In this document: positions 53,155 through 62,222 of the stretch, piece by piece
Position numbering within the stretch: position 1 is the first letter of the stretch
How the letters are laid out: each line of letters begins with the position of its first letter
DNA from: Acidobacteriota bacterium
Lineage (GTDB): Bacteria; Acidobacteriota; Thermoanaerobaculia; Multivoradales; SZUA-115
NCBI GenBank assembly: GCA_024277255.1
Contig: JAJRVQ010000177.1
Location: 36,434 to 100,433, forward strand
DNA length: 64,000 nucleotides
Direction: 5' to 3'
The notes under the pieces: generated by a model
What the model was told of the DNA's origin: nothing
The model's database searches: none
The model's input: the letters and a program-made list of their open reading frames with translations, nothing else
Program-made: the position numbers and the translations under genes

Positions 53155-54495
53155 ATGAACACCCTTCAACGCTATCTGCGCACGGCGCTCAGCTGCGCCC
53201 TCACCTTGACCCTCCTCGGTTGTGGCCAGCCCGCGGCATCGAGTTCCGGCGCTGGCGGCCAGCGGATCGTGCTGATCACTGTCGACACGCTGCGCCAGGA
53301 CAGCTTCACGGACTCCCCACAGCGCCCGACCTCGATGCCGCTGACCGCCGGCCGCGCCGCCAGGGGTGCGAGCTTCACCCGCTACTTCTCCGCCACCTCC
53401 ACGACGCTGCCGTCGCACGCTTCGCTGCTCACCGGGAAGCACCCCTGGGAGCACGGCGTCAGCCGCAACGGCATGCTCCTGCCTGAACAGGTCGACACGG
53501 TGGCCGAGCACCTGCAAGTCCGCGGTTGGGAAACCGCCGCCATCGTCGCATCCTTCACCCTGGATGGGCGGTTCAACCTGGACCAAGGATTCAACCACTA
53601 CGACGACAGTTTCAAGCTGAAGGTCGTCGGCGGCCGGTGGCGAGGAATCCGCCTTCCCCAGATACGCCCTTACGACCTGGCTCAGGCGGTTACCGACAAG
53701 GCGCTACAACGGTTGCAGTCTCTTCAGGGCGAGCGCCAGTTCCTCTGGTTACACTACTTTGATCCACATTCTCCCTACGGCGACTCCGGGGGCCAGCATC
53801 TGACCTTGGCCACCGCCTACGACGCGGTAGAAAAGGGGAGACCGGTCGCGGAGGAGGTCGCCCGTCTGCGCGCGGCCTACGATCGCGATGTTCGCGCACT
53901 GGACCGGCAACTCGACCGACTCTTCCGGCAGCTCGAGGAGGATACCGCTCGCTTCGAAACCCACGTCATCTTCGTCTCGGACCATGGCGAGAGCTTCGGC
54001 GAGGGTGGTTCCCTGGGCCACGGCAAGCGGCTGAGCGCAGAACAGATCGTCGTCCCCCTGTTCATCCTCTCGCCGCGAGTCGAGGCCCAGCAGCGGGACG
54101 ATGTGGTGGGATCCGTCGATGTCGCCGCCACCTTGCTCGCCCTGGCGGAGACCAATCACCGCACCTCGGGGACCAGTTTGCTCGCCTCTCCGCGCGCCGG
54201 GCGCAGGGCCTTCGGCATGCGGCGCACTTTCGCCAAGCCCTACGCGGATCGGCGGATCACGGGAGAGTCGTTGCTGCTCGAACCGTTTCGCTTCTACGCC
54301 GTCGATCGCACGGGCCGGATCTTTCGCGGCAACCGGACGAACATCGACCACAGCGAGACGATCAACGCCGAGAGGCTCCGCGCACTGCATACCCTGTTCG
54401 GCTACTTCGAAGATAGGCTCGAGAACTCAGCGGCGCCCTCGACCCTCGATGCGGAAAGCCGCAAGGCGCTGGCAGCACTCGGCTACGTGGACTAG
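53155..54495 (+). CDS. sulfatase-like lipoprotein hydrolase (Thr active site)
   Basis: This 446-residue intact paralogue has a lipobox signal (LTLTLLGCGQP) and an alkaline-phosphatase-superfamily fold: QRIVLITVDTLRQDSF (metal Asp), active-site region STTLPSHASLLTGKHPWEHGV, VSDHGESFGEGGSLGHGKRLS (second metal site Asp-His). Arylsulfatases have CxPxR there; here it is TxPSH, so formylglycine is not possible and a Thr nucleophile as in phosphotransferases and phosphodiesterases is expected. It acts outside the inner membrane, lipid-anchored. It starts 18 bases after the interrupted paralogue. The C-terminal ALAALGYVD is shared with both paralogues. Its 3' end overlaps the convergent GT39-like gene by 69 bases. 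Confidence 0.85.
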   Translation: MNTLQRYLRTALSCALTLTLLGCGQPAASSSGAGGQRIVLITVDTLRQDSFTDSPQRPTSMPLTAGRAARGASFTRYFSATSTTLPSHASLLTGKHPWEHGVSRNGMLLPEQVDTVAEHLQVRGWETAAIVASFTLDGRFNLDQGFNHYDDSFKLKVVGGRWRGIRLPQIRPYDLAQAVTDKALQRLQSLQGERQFLWLHYFDPHSPYGDSGGQHLTLATAYDAVEKGRPVAEEVARLRAAYDRDVRALDRQLDRLFRQLEEDTARFETHVIFVSDHGESFGEGGSLGHGKRLSAEQIVVPLFILSPRVEAQQRDDVVGSVDVAATLLALAETNHRTSGTSLLASPRAGRRAFGMRRTFAKPYADRRITGESLLLEPFRFYAVDRTGRIFRGNRTNIDHSETINAERLRALHTLFGYFEDRLENSAAPSTLDAESRKALAALGYVD

Positions 54496-56181
54496 GCCAC
54501 TCCTCACCGCATCCAGGTCCCACACCACGGCACGCACATCCTGGGCCATCGGTTCCCCCCACTGCTCCTTGAGCAGGCGAACCATCTGGCGGGCCTGCCG
54601 TCGATAGCGCTCCGCCTGATCCGGCCGGAAGATCGATCGACCCTCCGGATGCACCGGACGGCGCTCTTCGGCGGCGAAGTCCAGGTAGACCGCCAAGTAG
54701 CGACCGCGACTGGCCAGAAAGGCCCGTGGATCGGCCGCGCTGAGGTTGCGAAAGTGAAGCGGTGGTCGACTCAACGGCCGTTCCGGCGAAGCGACGACCA
54801 GCGACCTGCCGAGACTCTGCTGCTGAACCGCAAGCCCTCGGTTGAGTCGCCAACGGCTCGGCCAGGGGAACACTAGCAGCGGCCCAGGTTCCGGCAGATC
54901 GGCGAGCGAAGAGGGGAGTTCGATCGGTTCAATGGCCGGTTGGTAGAAGGCCACATAGTCGTTGCTCTGGGTGAACGACGAGGTGGCGTAGGAGCGGCTG
55001 AGCAACGGCCCGCGCACCAGCAGCAAGAGGACCATGGCCACGGCGGCCAGGGTCACCCCCCGCGACAGAGGGCCGATCGGCCCCGAGGAATTGTCCCGGC
55101 CGGCTTGGTCACCGGCGCCAAAAGGAAAGGCACAGACCCACCAACAGAGAACGATCGGATAGCCGACGAGCCAGTAGCGGTTGAGCACCAGCGGGTGAGC
55201 AACACCCTTGGGCGACAGCGCCCAGACCACCGCGACCTGCGCCACCACGGCAACCAGGCCGCGCGCCGCAAAGAGCTTCTGCCGCGCAAAGAGCCGAACC
55301 AATCCGACCAGCGCCAGCCCCCAGAAGAGGACCGAGAGAAGGGCCGAGGCCGTCCCGGCTTGGAGGTACCAAACCCCGAGCAATGCTCGACCATCGATCC
55401 TGCTCCCCCCTTCCTTGCTGGCCAGAACCTCGATCAACGAGCCCAGTGCGGGGCCGATCAGCGCCATAATGACCACAGCGGCGAGGAGACCGAAGCCGAC
55501 AAGAGCCGGCCAAGGCAGCGGACGTTCAGCCGTTGAACCCCCTCCGCTCGCCCCTCGGTCCGCGGCTCTACCTTGGGATGCCCCAGGCCGCCGCTGTAGA
55601 ACCTTGCGCACTACCTCAAAGAGCCACGGCGAGAGCACGAAAGGGGCGGTCACCAGATGGAACCAGACGGCGAGGCCGGAACTGACCGCCCACAGCGCGG
55701 CCCAACGCTTCTGCCCACCCTCCACCCAGCGGTCGAAGGCCATGAAGGCGACGAAAGCCAGCAGGACGATGGGCATGTACGGCCGCGCCAAACGGCTGTA
55801 GAGCACCATCAAGGGCGAGATCGCCACCATCCAGGCGAGCAGCTGGGCGCGGGCGCCGCCGACCCGTCGCCAAGCCAGTAGCGGGATGAGAAGCAGCGCC
55901 AGCAAACCGCTGAGCATCGACGGCAGGCGGACAGCCGCCTCGTCCAGGTAGCCGCGATAGTCGATCACCAGGTGGTAGAAGGAGGCCAGCGGAATACAGG
56001 GATCGGCCTGGCTGTAGGTGCGCACGATTCGCGCAAGCGGATAGCGCACCGCCGCTCGCACCGCATGCAGTTCGTCTCCTCCCAGGATCTGGTCGGGCAA
56101 ATTCCACCAGCGCAGCAGCAGGCCCACCAGGCAGGCGGCAATCCAGACGAGAGCTACACTTCGACGCCGCATGGCCGGCAT
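54427..56181 (-). CDS. GT39/ArnT-like multi-span glycosyltransferase
   Basis: This 584-residue integral membrane protein has about ten to twelve transmembrane helices (from VALVWIAACLVGLLLRWW at the N-terminus to LAAVAMVLLLLVRGPLLS) and a soluble C-terminal part. The first periplasmic loop WNLPDQILGGDELHAVRAAVRYPL has the acidic residue of GT39/PMT/ArnT-type transferases, and LYSRLARPYMPIVLL matches the conserved loop of the family. It should transfer a sugar from a polyprenyl-phosphate donor to lipid or protein on the outer face, in keeping with the nearby GT2. ATG 56181 or 56172 is the start; neither has a strong ribosome site. The 3' end overlaps the convergent hydrolase gene by 69 bases. 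Confidence 0.75.
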   Translation of the reverse strand: MPAMRRRSVALVWIAACLVGLLLRWWNLPDQILGGDELHAVRAAVRYPLARIVRTYSQADPCIPLASFYHLVIDYRGYLDEAAVRLPSMLSGLLALLLIPLLAWRRVGGARAQLLAWMVAISPLMVLYSRLARPYMPIVLLAFVAFMAFDRWVEGGQKRWAALWAVSSGLAVWFHLVTAPFVLSPWLFEVVRKVLQRRPGASQGRAADRGASGGGSTAERPLPWPALVGFGLLAAVVIMALIGPALGSLIEVLASKEGGSRIDGRALLGVWYLQAGTASALLSVLFWGLALVGLVRLFARQKLFAARGLVAVVAQVAVVWALSPKGVAHPLVLNRYWLVGYPIVLCWWVCAFPFGAGDQAGRDNSSGPIGPLSRGVTLAAVAMVLLLLVRGPLLSRSYATSSFTQSNDYVAFYQPAIEPIELPSSLADLPEPGPLLVFPWPSRWRLNRGLAVQQQSLGRSLVVASPERPLSRPPLHFRNLSAADPRAFLASRGRYLAVYLDFAAEERRPVHPEGRSIFRPDQAERYRRQARQMVRLLKEQWGEPMAQDVRAVVWDLDAVRSGLVHVAECCQRLAAFRIEGRGRR

Positions 56182-56337
56182 CTTACACAGACCGGCCCGC
56201 CGCTCGACCCCTTCCCGGAACCGTGCAGCCACAGTCCGCGTGCATCGGGGTACGAAACTGTTAGATAATTCCGCAAGTCACAACAAAAGAGAAGCGAACG
56301 CCACTCGCGATCGCCCCCCTGGAGGAAAAAAACGGAC

Positions 56338-58071
56338 ATGCGGCACCAGATTCTCGGCACGGCTCAACTACTCATTCTGCTCTTCTCACTCGGCGCGACG
56401 GCGACACAGCTCGCCGGCCAGACGATCGTCCAGACACGCGGTGTCGACTCCAGAGTCGACTACGCCGAGCTGGAGAAACTGGGCCCCTGGGATGATCGCA
56501 ACTACCAGCTGACCTTGGAGGATCTGGCCTTGCTCTCGCCGCGTGAGGAAGAGATGGATGCCGCCATTCCCGTTTTCTATCGGGTTGAGTTGCGCCAGCG
56601 CTACCCGGAACTCGAAGGGGTGCGCTATTACCCGCGGAGCGCGCTCAACCGGTTCTTCATCGAGCACGACGGCTATCTGGTGGACGGCAAGATCTACCGC
56701 GCCTGGAAGCGCCAGGGTGAACGCAAGAAGGTCATCCTGGAAGACGGCATCGACCTGGACGAGATGGCCCAACTCAAGCTCAGCGGCGAGGCCCGGGTGA
56801 CCAACCCCACCGGCGGTGCCGAATCGGCCATCGCCATCAAGCCGACCGATCCCAACTTCGTCATCGCCGGCAGCAACGGGCCGGCTTCCGGGCAGAATAT
56901 GCACTTCTCCTCCGATGGCGGCGCCACCTGGACTTTCGCCGGTGGCCTCCCCCTGGGCAGCACCTGTTGCGACCCGACGGTCGGCTGGTCGATCGACGGC
57001 AGCAAGGCCTACACCGCCACCCTCGGCAACGCCGTCTACTTCTACCGCTCCGCCGACAATGGGCAGAGCTGGACCGACCTGGCAAGCGAGCCGGGCAATG
57101 ACCCGCGCCGCGAGATCGACTCCGGCTTCGTCGACAAGGAGTACCTCCACGTCGACATGCACCCGACCTCACCGCACGCCGACAACATCTACCTGACCTG
57201 GCACAAGAGCAACCAGATGCGATTCTCGCGCTCGACCGACCTGGGACACACCTGGAGCCCCGTCCTCAGCTTCTCCAGCGCGCCACAGGGAATCGGCAGC
57301 GACATCACCACCGACAAGAGCGGCAACGTCTACTACCTCTACCCCGCTCTGGCGCCGGCTCAAGCGATCACGCTGCTCAAATCGACCGATGGCGGAGCGA
57401 CCTTCGGTCCTCATTCGACGGTCGCCGCCACCCTCGGCGAATTCGACTTCCCGCTACCGGCGATGCCCAACCGCCGAGTCTTCATCTACGTCTCGGCCGA
57501 CGCCGATCTAAGCAACGGGCCGTATGCCGACAGTATCTACGCCGCCTGGACCGACTCCACCGCCACGACCGGAGGCAACGCCAGCAACAACCACGGCCGT
57601 ATCCAAGTCGCCTATTCGCGCGACGGGGGCAACTCGTGGACGGTCACCACACCGCACGAGACGGCGGACGCTCAGAGCGTCGACCGCTTTCACGAATGGC
57701 TGCGCGTCGGCCCCGACGGCACGGTCTACGTCATTTTCTACGACACCCGCAACGAGCCCAACCGCACCGGTGTCGACCTCTACTACAGCCTCTCTACGGA
57801 CGGTGCACAAAGCTGGAGTACCCCAATGCGGCTGACCTCTGTGCTCTCTCCCCAGATCAACGACTTCTTCGAGTGGGGCGACTACAACGGTCTCGACGTG
57901 GTGATGAACGACCTGATCGCGATCTACACCGACAACCGTAACGAGAGCGGCGGCGCGGCCGATTCGGTGGACGTGTACGCCGCCGGTACCCAGGTTGGGG
58001 CAGCCAATGAGATCTTCTCGGACGGCTTCGAGAGCGGCAGCACCACGAATTGGACTTCCACCACACCGTAG
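56338..58071 (+). CDS. secreted sialidase-like Asp-box protein with C-terminal DGFESG tag
   Basis: The protein has 577 residues, a signal peptide (LLILLFSLGATATQLAG) and a six-bladed propeller with Asp boxes of the SxDxGxxW form: SSDGGATWTF, SADNGQSWTDL, STDLGHTWSPV, STDGGATFGP, SRDGGNSWTV and STDGAQSWST. The N-terminal 130 residues are a separate helical part. No clear sialidase Arg-triad is visible, so it may be a binding or other glycosidase-type propeller rather than a sialidase. The C-terminus IFSDGFESGSTTNWTSTTP carries the DGFESG tag also seen in the 1960-2862 product. GGAGG about 12 bases ahead supports the start. Function in glycan binding is inferred. Confidence 0.78.
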   Translation: MRHQILGTAQLLILLFSLGATATQLAGQTIVQTRGVDSRVDYAELEKLGPWDDRNYQLTLEDLALLSPREEEMDAAIPVFYRVELRQRYPELEGVRYYPRSALNRFFIEHDGYLVDGKIYRAWKRQGERKKVILEDGIDLDEMAQLKLSGEARVTNPTGGAESAIAIKPTDPNFVIAGSNGPASGQNMHFSSDGGATWTFAGGLPLGSTCCDPTVGWSIDGSKAYTATLGNAVYFYRSADNGQSWTDLASEPGNDPRREIDSGFVDKEYLHVDMHPTSPHADNIYLTWHKSNQMRFSRSTDLGHTWSPVLSFSSAPQGIGSDITTDKSGNVYYLYPALAPAQAITLLKSTDGGATFGPHSTVAATLGEFDFPLPAMPNRRVFIYVSADADLSNGPYADSIYAAWTDSTATTGGNASNNHGRIQVAYSRDGGNSWTVTTPHETADAQSVDRFHEWLRVGPDGTVYVIFYDTRNEPNRTGVDLYYSLSTDGAQSWSTPMRLTSVLSPQINDFFEWGDYNGLDVVMNDLIAIYTDNRNESGGAADSVDVYAAGTQVGAANEIFSDGFESGSTTNWTSTTP

Positions 58072-58177
58072 ACGCCCACTCCGACCTGATCTTCCGGGCC
58101 GTACCCTCCTGCCGCGACTTTCCCCAAGTCGTGGCTGAGAGTCCGGCCCGGTTCCTGGTCTTGCCGCCGATTGGAAT

Positions 58178-59530
58178 GTGATAGCAACCGGTATCGTGAT
58201 CACTCCGCGCCTCGCCCCTCTCGCCAAACTGCTTGTCGCCACCCTCCTTGCGGTGGGATTCGCCTGTACCCCCCCCAAGGGCGAGCGCATCGTCCTGATC
58301 ACCCTCGACACCCTGCGAGCGGACAGCTTCTTCGGCTCGGCCGAGCGACCCTCCAGCATGCCGCGGACGCTGGCCCTGGCCGCACGAGGAGCGATCTACG
58401 ACCACTTCTACGCCGCCACCTCGGTGACCCAGCCGTCCCATGCCTCGATGCTCACCGGCTTGCACCCCTGGCAGCACGGCGTCACCCGCAACGGCCAGCT
58501 GCTCAGTGGCGATGTCGAAACCGTCGCCGAATCTCTGGCCGCCGCCGGCTGGGAAACGGGGGCCGTCGTCGCCTCCTTCCCGCTGGCCGGCAGCTTCGGA
58601 TTCGCTCAGGGATTCAGCTCCTTTGACGACCACTTCGACCATCGCCACCCCAGAGAGTCCTGGGAAGATCACTCCATCCCAGGGCAGCGCTTCTACAACA
58701 CCGCCGAGACCATCACCGACAAGGCGATCACCCTTCTCGACCACCTGAAAGGGAAGCGCCAGCTGCTCTGGATCCACTTTTTCGACGCCCACTCCCCCTA
58801 CGGCGATAGCGCTGGGCTTGAGCCCATTCGGATGGTGCAGATCATGCGGCCGATTCGCCGCGGCCGACCGGTGGAGGCCGTTCTCCAGCGCGCCCGGCGG
58901 GCCTATGAGGCCGACGTGGCGGCGATGGACCGGCAACTCTCCAGGTTGCTGAGCCGCCTTGACGCCGATTCAGATCGATTCACCACTCACATCGTCGTCG
59001 CCGCCGACCACGGCGAGAGTTTCGGTGAAGGCGGGGCGCTGGCACACGGCAAGCGGCTCACTCCCGAACAGATCCGGGTACCGCTCTTCATCCTCTCGCC
59101 GCGCATCGAACCGGGCCGCAAGGAGCGCATCGCCGGCTCCGTCGATGTCGCCGCCACCCTTCTCGACCTCGCCGGTCTGCCCCACCGCGGACCGGCGCAA
59201 AGTCTGCTCGCGCCCCCCTTGCGACCCGCTAGCGCGGTCGGTATGCGGCGCACCTTCACCAGGGTGGTGAACGAGGAGCGCAGCGACGGCACCAAGATTC
59301 CGATCCTCGGCCACCGCTTCTTCGCCGTCGGCCGCGATGGCCGCCTGGTCCTCGGCAACGGGCAGGAACTCCTGCCGGCTCCGACCTCCTCCACGCTGTC
59401 GCGCGCTGAAGGTGACCGGCTGTTGGCGCTCTTCGCGCAATTCGAGCAGCAGCTCGACTCCGCCCACAGCCTCTCCGCGACAGATGACGAAAGCCGGCGA
59501 GCATTGCGCGCACTCGGCTACGTCGATTGA
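58178..59530 (+). CDS. sulfatase-like lipoprotein hydrolase (third paralogue)
   Basis: This 450-residue paralogue of the two hydrolases upstream has a lipoprotein-like signal (LVATLLAVGFACTPP) and the same core: GERIVLITLDTLRADSF, SVTQPSHASMLTGLHPWQHGV with Thr in place of the sulfatase Cys, AADHGESFGEGGALAHGKRLT, and a RALRALGYVD end. It should be a lipid-anchored metal-dependent hydrolase or phosphotransferase. The start is a GTG at 58178; a second GTG at 58196 fits the signal equally well. It lies downstream of the Asp-box gene with a 106-base gap and upstream of the flavoprotein with a 69-base gap, so it may be part of the same transcript as one of them. Confidence 0.84.
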   Translation: MIATGIVITPRLAPLAKLLVATLLAVGFACTPPKGERIVLITLDTLRADSFFGSAERPSSMPRTLALAARGAIYDHFYAATSVTQPSHASMLTGLHPWQHGVTRNGQLLSGDVETVAESLAAAGWETGAVVASFPLAGSFGFAQGFSSFDDHFDHRHPRESWEDHSIPGQRFYNTAETITDKAITLLDHLKGKRQLLWIHFFDAHSPYGDSAGLEPIRMVQIMRPIRRGRPVEAVLQRARRAYEADVAAMDRQLSRLLSRLDADSDRFTTHIVVAADHGESFGEGGALAHGKRLTPEQIRVPLFILSPRIEPGRKERIAGSVDVAATLLDLAGLPHRGPAQSLLAPPLRPASAVGMRRTFTRVVNEERSDGTKIPILGHRFFAVGRDGRLVLGNGQELLPAPTSSTLSRAEGDRLLALFAQFEQQLDSAHSLSATDDESRRALRALGYVD

Positions 59531-59599
59531 GTCCGCTGGCTGATGAAGCCGGAGCACCGCGGCAGCGGTCCAGCGGCCTTGAGCGTATAAACTGCTGCT

Positions 59600-61210
59600 A
59601 TGGATGGGGATTCTCGGCGGGATACCTACGACGTAGTCGTCATCGGCGGAGCCTTCTCCGGCGCCGTCTTCGCCACCCTGCTCCAGCGATGGTTGCCGCA
59701 AGCCCGGATCTTGATGGTCGAACGCAGCCACCGATTCGACCGCAAAGTAGGCGAAGCGACAGTGGAGATTTCGTCCATGATGCTCCACCGCGTGCTCGGT
59801 CTGAGCGATCTGCTGGCCCGCGAGCAGCTCCCCAAGCACGGGTTGCGCTACTGGTTCGCCGACAGCCCCGGCTGCCCGCTTGCCGAGATGAGCGAGGTGG
59901 GTCCGAGCGAGATCCCACGCCTGCCCTCGTTTCAGCTCGACCGCTCGCGCCTCGATCAGTCACTGCTCGAACTGGCGGCGAGCGTTGGCGTTGAGGTCGC
60001 TCGGCCAGCCGCCGTGGAGGGGCTAGACCTCGGGTGGCCGGTCAGCACCGTGACCCTCTCCGCGGCGAGCGGCGAACGTACCGTCCGTGCCCGCTGGGTG
60101 GTCGATGGCTCCGGCCGTCAAGCCGTGATCGCCCGCCGCAAGAAGATCCTACGACGCACCGAGGAGCATCCCATCGCCGCCGCCTGGGGGCGGTGGGAAG
60201 GGGTCAAGGATCTCGACGGAGTCGAGGTCTTGGGCGTCGACCCGCGACGACCTGCCCTGCCACCGATTTCGGGATCTCGGCGCCTTGCGACCAACCATTT
60301 CTGCGGCTACGGCTGGTGGTGCTGGATGATCCCTCTACGGGGAGGCGAAACCAGCATCGGCCTGGTCTATGACAAGCGCCGCTTCCGGTGGCCCACCGAG
60401 GGCGACGCCATCGATCGCTTCCACGACTTCGTCACCAGTCAGCCGGGGCTGCGCGAGCTTCTCGCCGATGCCGTTCTCGACGGTGCCGACTTCCACTCCT
60501 ACGCCCATCTGCCCTACCGCGCCGAGAAGTACGCCGAGCCGGGGTGGGCGCTGGTCGGCGACGCCGCCGCCTTCCTCGACCCCTGGTACAGCCCGGGTCT
60601 CGATCATGCCTCGATCAGCGTCTACGCCACCGCGCGGCTGATCGAAGAGGATCTCAGCGGCAAGCTGGCCGCCTCCGGCGCCGTCGAAGCGGCGGTCGAG
60701 GAGCACAACAGCCAGTTCGAGCGCTCCTACCACCGCTGGCTGGGTGCCCTCTACCTCGACAAGTACGAGTACATGGGCGACGCCGAGCTGACCGGCGCCG
60801 GTTTTCTGCTGGATACCGCGCTCTACTACATCGGCGTAGTCACCCCGCTCGACGCCGACATCGAAGAGATGCGCTACCCCCTCTACGGCAAGGACCTCTG
60901 GCAAACCTCCGCCGCCTTCCGCTTCATGCGCTTCTACAACCGCCGCCTGGTCAAGATAGCCCGCCTGCGCCGCCGTCACCGCACCTACGGGCGCAGAAAC
61001 CGCGGTTGGCGCAAGCTCAAGAAAACCGCCACCGTCGGACTCGGCGGCGGAATGGGAATGCTCCGCGCCGGCCTCAAACTCTGGCTGGCAGCCGAGTTCA
61101 ACGCCCTCTTCCTACGTCTTCGCCGCCGCCCCCGCATCACCGTCGCCGAAGCGGTCGGCCAGGCAACCGCTGCCAGCGACCCAAAAACGTCCGCCGAGCC
61201 AGCAGGGTAG
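59600..61210 (+). CDS. FAD-dependent halogenase-like monooxygenase
   Basis: This 536-residue flavoprotein has the N-terminal FAD motif VVVIGGAFSGAVFA and a KVGEATVEISSMML segment like the halogenase GEAT region. FCGYGWWCWMIPLRGGETS contains WxWxIP, the signature of flavin-dependent halogenases, which keeps such enzymes from acting as ordinary hydroxylases. A second FAD region is WALVGDAAAFLDPWYSPGLDHA. A C-terminal Arg-rich part (RRLVKIARLRRRHRTYGRRNRGWR) and two hydrophobic stretches are unusual and may contact membrane. Geranylgeranyl-reductase-like proteins are the alternative. ATG 59600 is the only good start. The substrate is unknown; location beside sulfatase-like and glycosyltransferase genes suggests modified lipid or aromatic substrate. 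Confidence 0.75.
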   Translation: MDGDSRRDTYDVVVIGGAFSGAVFATLLQRWLPQARILMVERSHRFDRKVGEATVEISSMMLHRVLGLSDLLAREQLPKHGLRYWFADSPGCPLAEMSEVGPSEIPRLPSFQLDRSRLDQSLLELAASVGVEVARPAAVEGLDLGWPVSTVTLSAASGERTVRARWVVDGSGRQAVIARRKKILRRTEEHPIAAAWGRWEGVKDLDGVEVLGVDPRRPALPPISGSRRLATNHFCGYGWWCWMIPLRGGETSIGLVYDKRRFRWPTEGDAIDRFHDFVTSQPGLRELLADAVLDGADFHSYAHLPYRAEKYAEPGWALVGDAAAFLDPWYSPGLDHASISVYATARLIEEDLSGKLAASGAVEAAVEEHNSQFERSYHRWLGALYLDKYEYMGDAELTGAGFLLDTALYYIGVVTPLDADIEEMRYPLYGKDLWQTSAAFRFMRFYNRRLVKIARLRRRHRTYGRRNRGWRKLKKTATVGLGGGMGMLRAGLKLWLAAEFNALFLRLRRRPRITVAEAVGQATAASDPKTSAEPAG

Positions 61211-61247
61211 CCCCGCCGGAATCAACTCTCGCGGTAGGGACCGAGAT

Positions 61248-61292
61248 AGGTGCCACCCTAAAGTTGAAGAACAGGTGCCACCCCAAAGTTGA
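61248..61292. repeat. tandem IS21-end-like repeat, copy A
   Basis: Two near-identical 20-mers, AGGTGCCACCCTAAAGTTGA at 61248-61267 and the same with one change (C for T) at 61273-61292, lie 25 bases apart in direct orientation. A third GGTGCCGCC fragment follows. The same pair occurs at 62890-62935. Multiple short repeats of this GGTGGCAC/CAACTTT kind, seen from the other strand, occur at the ends of IS21-family elements. No transposase is between the two places, so they look like leftover element ends. Confidence 0.55.
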
Positions 61293-61310
61293 CCGGTGCC
61301 GCCTCCCCCT

Positions 61311-62048
61311 CTAGCGCAGCGCCGCCGCCTCGAAGATCTTGAGCATCTCCGCTTCCCCGGGAGGGTTCTGCACATGGAACTCTGCGGCTGGCGGGTAGTC
61401 CGTGGCCTTGATCCGCTGGGCTGCCGCCGCGAGGTCATAGGGGGTGTGACGCAGTTCGAGACCCGGGCCGAGAAGTGTCCAGTAGGCGCCTGGCTTGCCG
61501 AAGGGCATGCCGACGCTGCCCGCGTTGACCACGCGCACGCCGCCGATGGTGCGGTCGAACTGCATGTGGGTGTGGCCGCAGACGACCAGGGCTGCGTTCG
61601 TCGGCTCGAAGATCGGCCGTAGCCGATCCTCAGCGGTGATCTTGGTGAAGAGTTCGTTTTCGTCGCGCGGCGTCGCATGGCAGAAGAGGACCATTCCCAG
61701 CCCGCCGAGTTCCAGACTGAGGGTCAAAGGCCAGCCGGCGAAGGCCGCCAGGTGCTCCGGCGCCAGTGCGTCGGCTACCCAACGCATCGCTGGGTGAAAG
61801 CGTTCCGGGACTCGGGTCAGCTCTTCACCGCGGTGTTGCGCGAGGATGTTCTGTTCACCATTTCCCGTGATGAAACGGACCGGCACAGAGAGTTCGAGGA
61901 GAGCCGCAACCGACTCTCTCGGCATCGGCCCCGGCACGATGTCACCGCCCACCACGATGAGATCGACCTGCTCCTCTTCCACCTCGGCGAGGACGGCCTC
62001 CAGCGCCGGAAGATTGCCGTGGATGTCGTACAGCGCAGCGACTCGCAT
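61311..62048 (-). CDS. metallophosphoesterase (YfcE/MJ0936-like)
   Basis: This 245-residue cytoplasmic phosphoesterase has the calcineurin-like motifs: ALYDIHGNLPALEAVL (Dx H G N), VVGGDIVPGP, FITGNGEQN (GNxE replacing GNHD), CHATPRDE and CGHTHMQFDRTIGGVRVVNAGSVGMP. It probably hydrolyses a phosphodiester or nucleotide. GAGGAG six bases ahead of ATG 62048 sets the start; a longer frame goes to 62126. It sits between two copies of an IS21-end-like repeat (61248-61292, 62890-62935), which suggests that this stretch was moved or flanked by an element. Substrate unknown. Confidence 0.9.
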   Translation of the reverse strand: MRVAALYDIHGNLPALEAVLAEVEEEQVDLIVVGGDIVPGPMPRESVAALLELSVPVRFITGNGEQNILAQHRGEELTRVPERFHPAMRWVADALAPEHLAAFAGWPLTLSLELGGLGMVLFCHATPRDENELFTKITAEDRLRPIFEPTNAALVVCGHTHMQFDRTIGGVRVVNAGSVGMPFGKPGAYWTLLGPGLELRHTPYDLAAAAQRIKATDYPPAAEFHVQNPPGEAEMLKIFEAAALR

Positions 62049-62222
62049 AACTCGCTCCTCACCTTTCCCTCGACCGGAAGGCCCAGCCCAAGAGCCATCT
62101 TCCCATTCGAGCCAATTCAGAGCCATCTTGTCAGTTCACCGCGAACGCCGTCGTGTCCCCCACGCTGGCGAAGCGCCGGCCTGCCCTTTCCCTCACCCTT
62201 TTCGGGCTAGTTGGCCGAGCCT

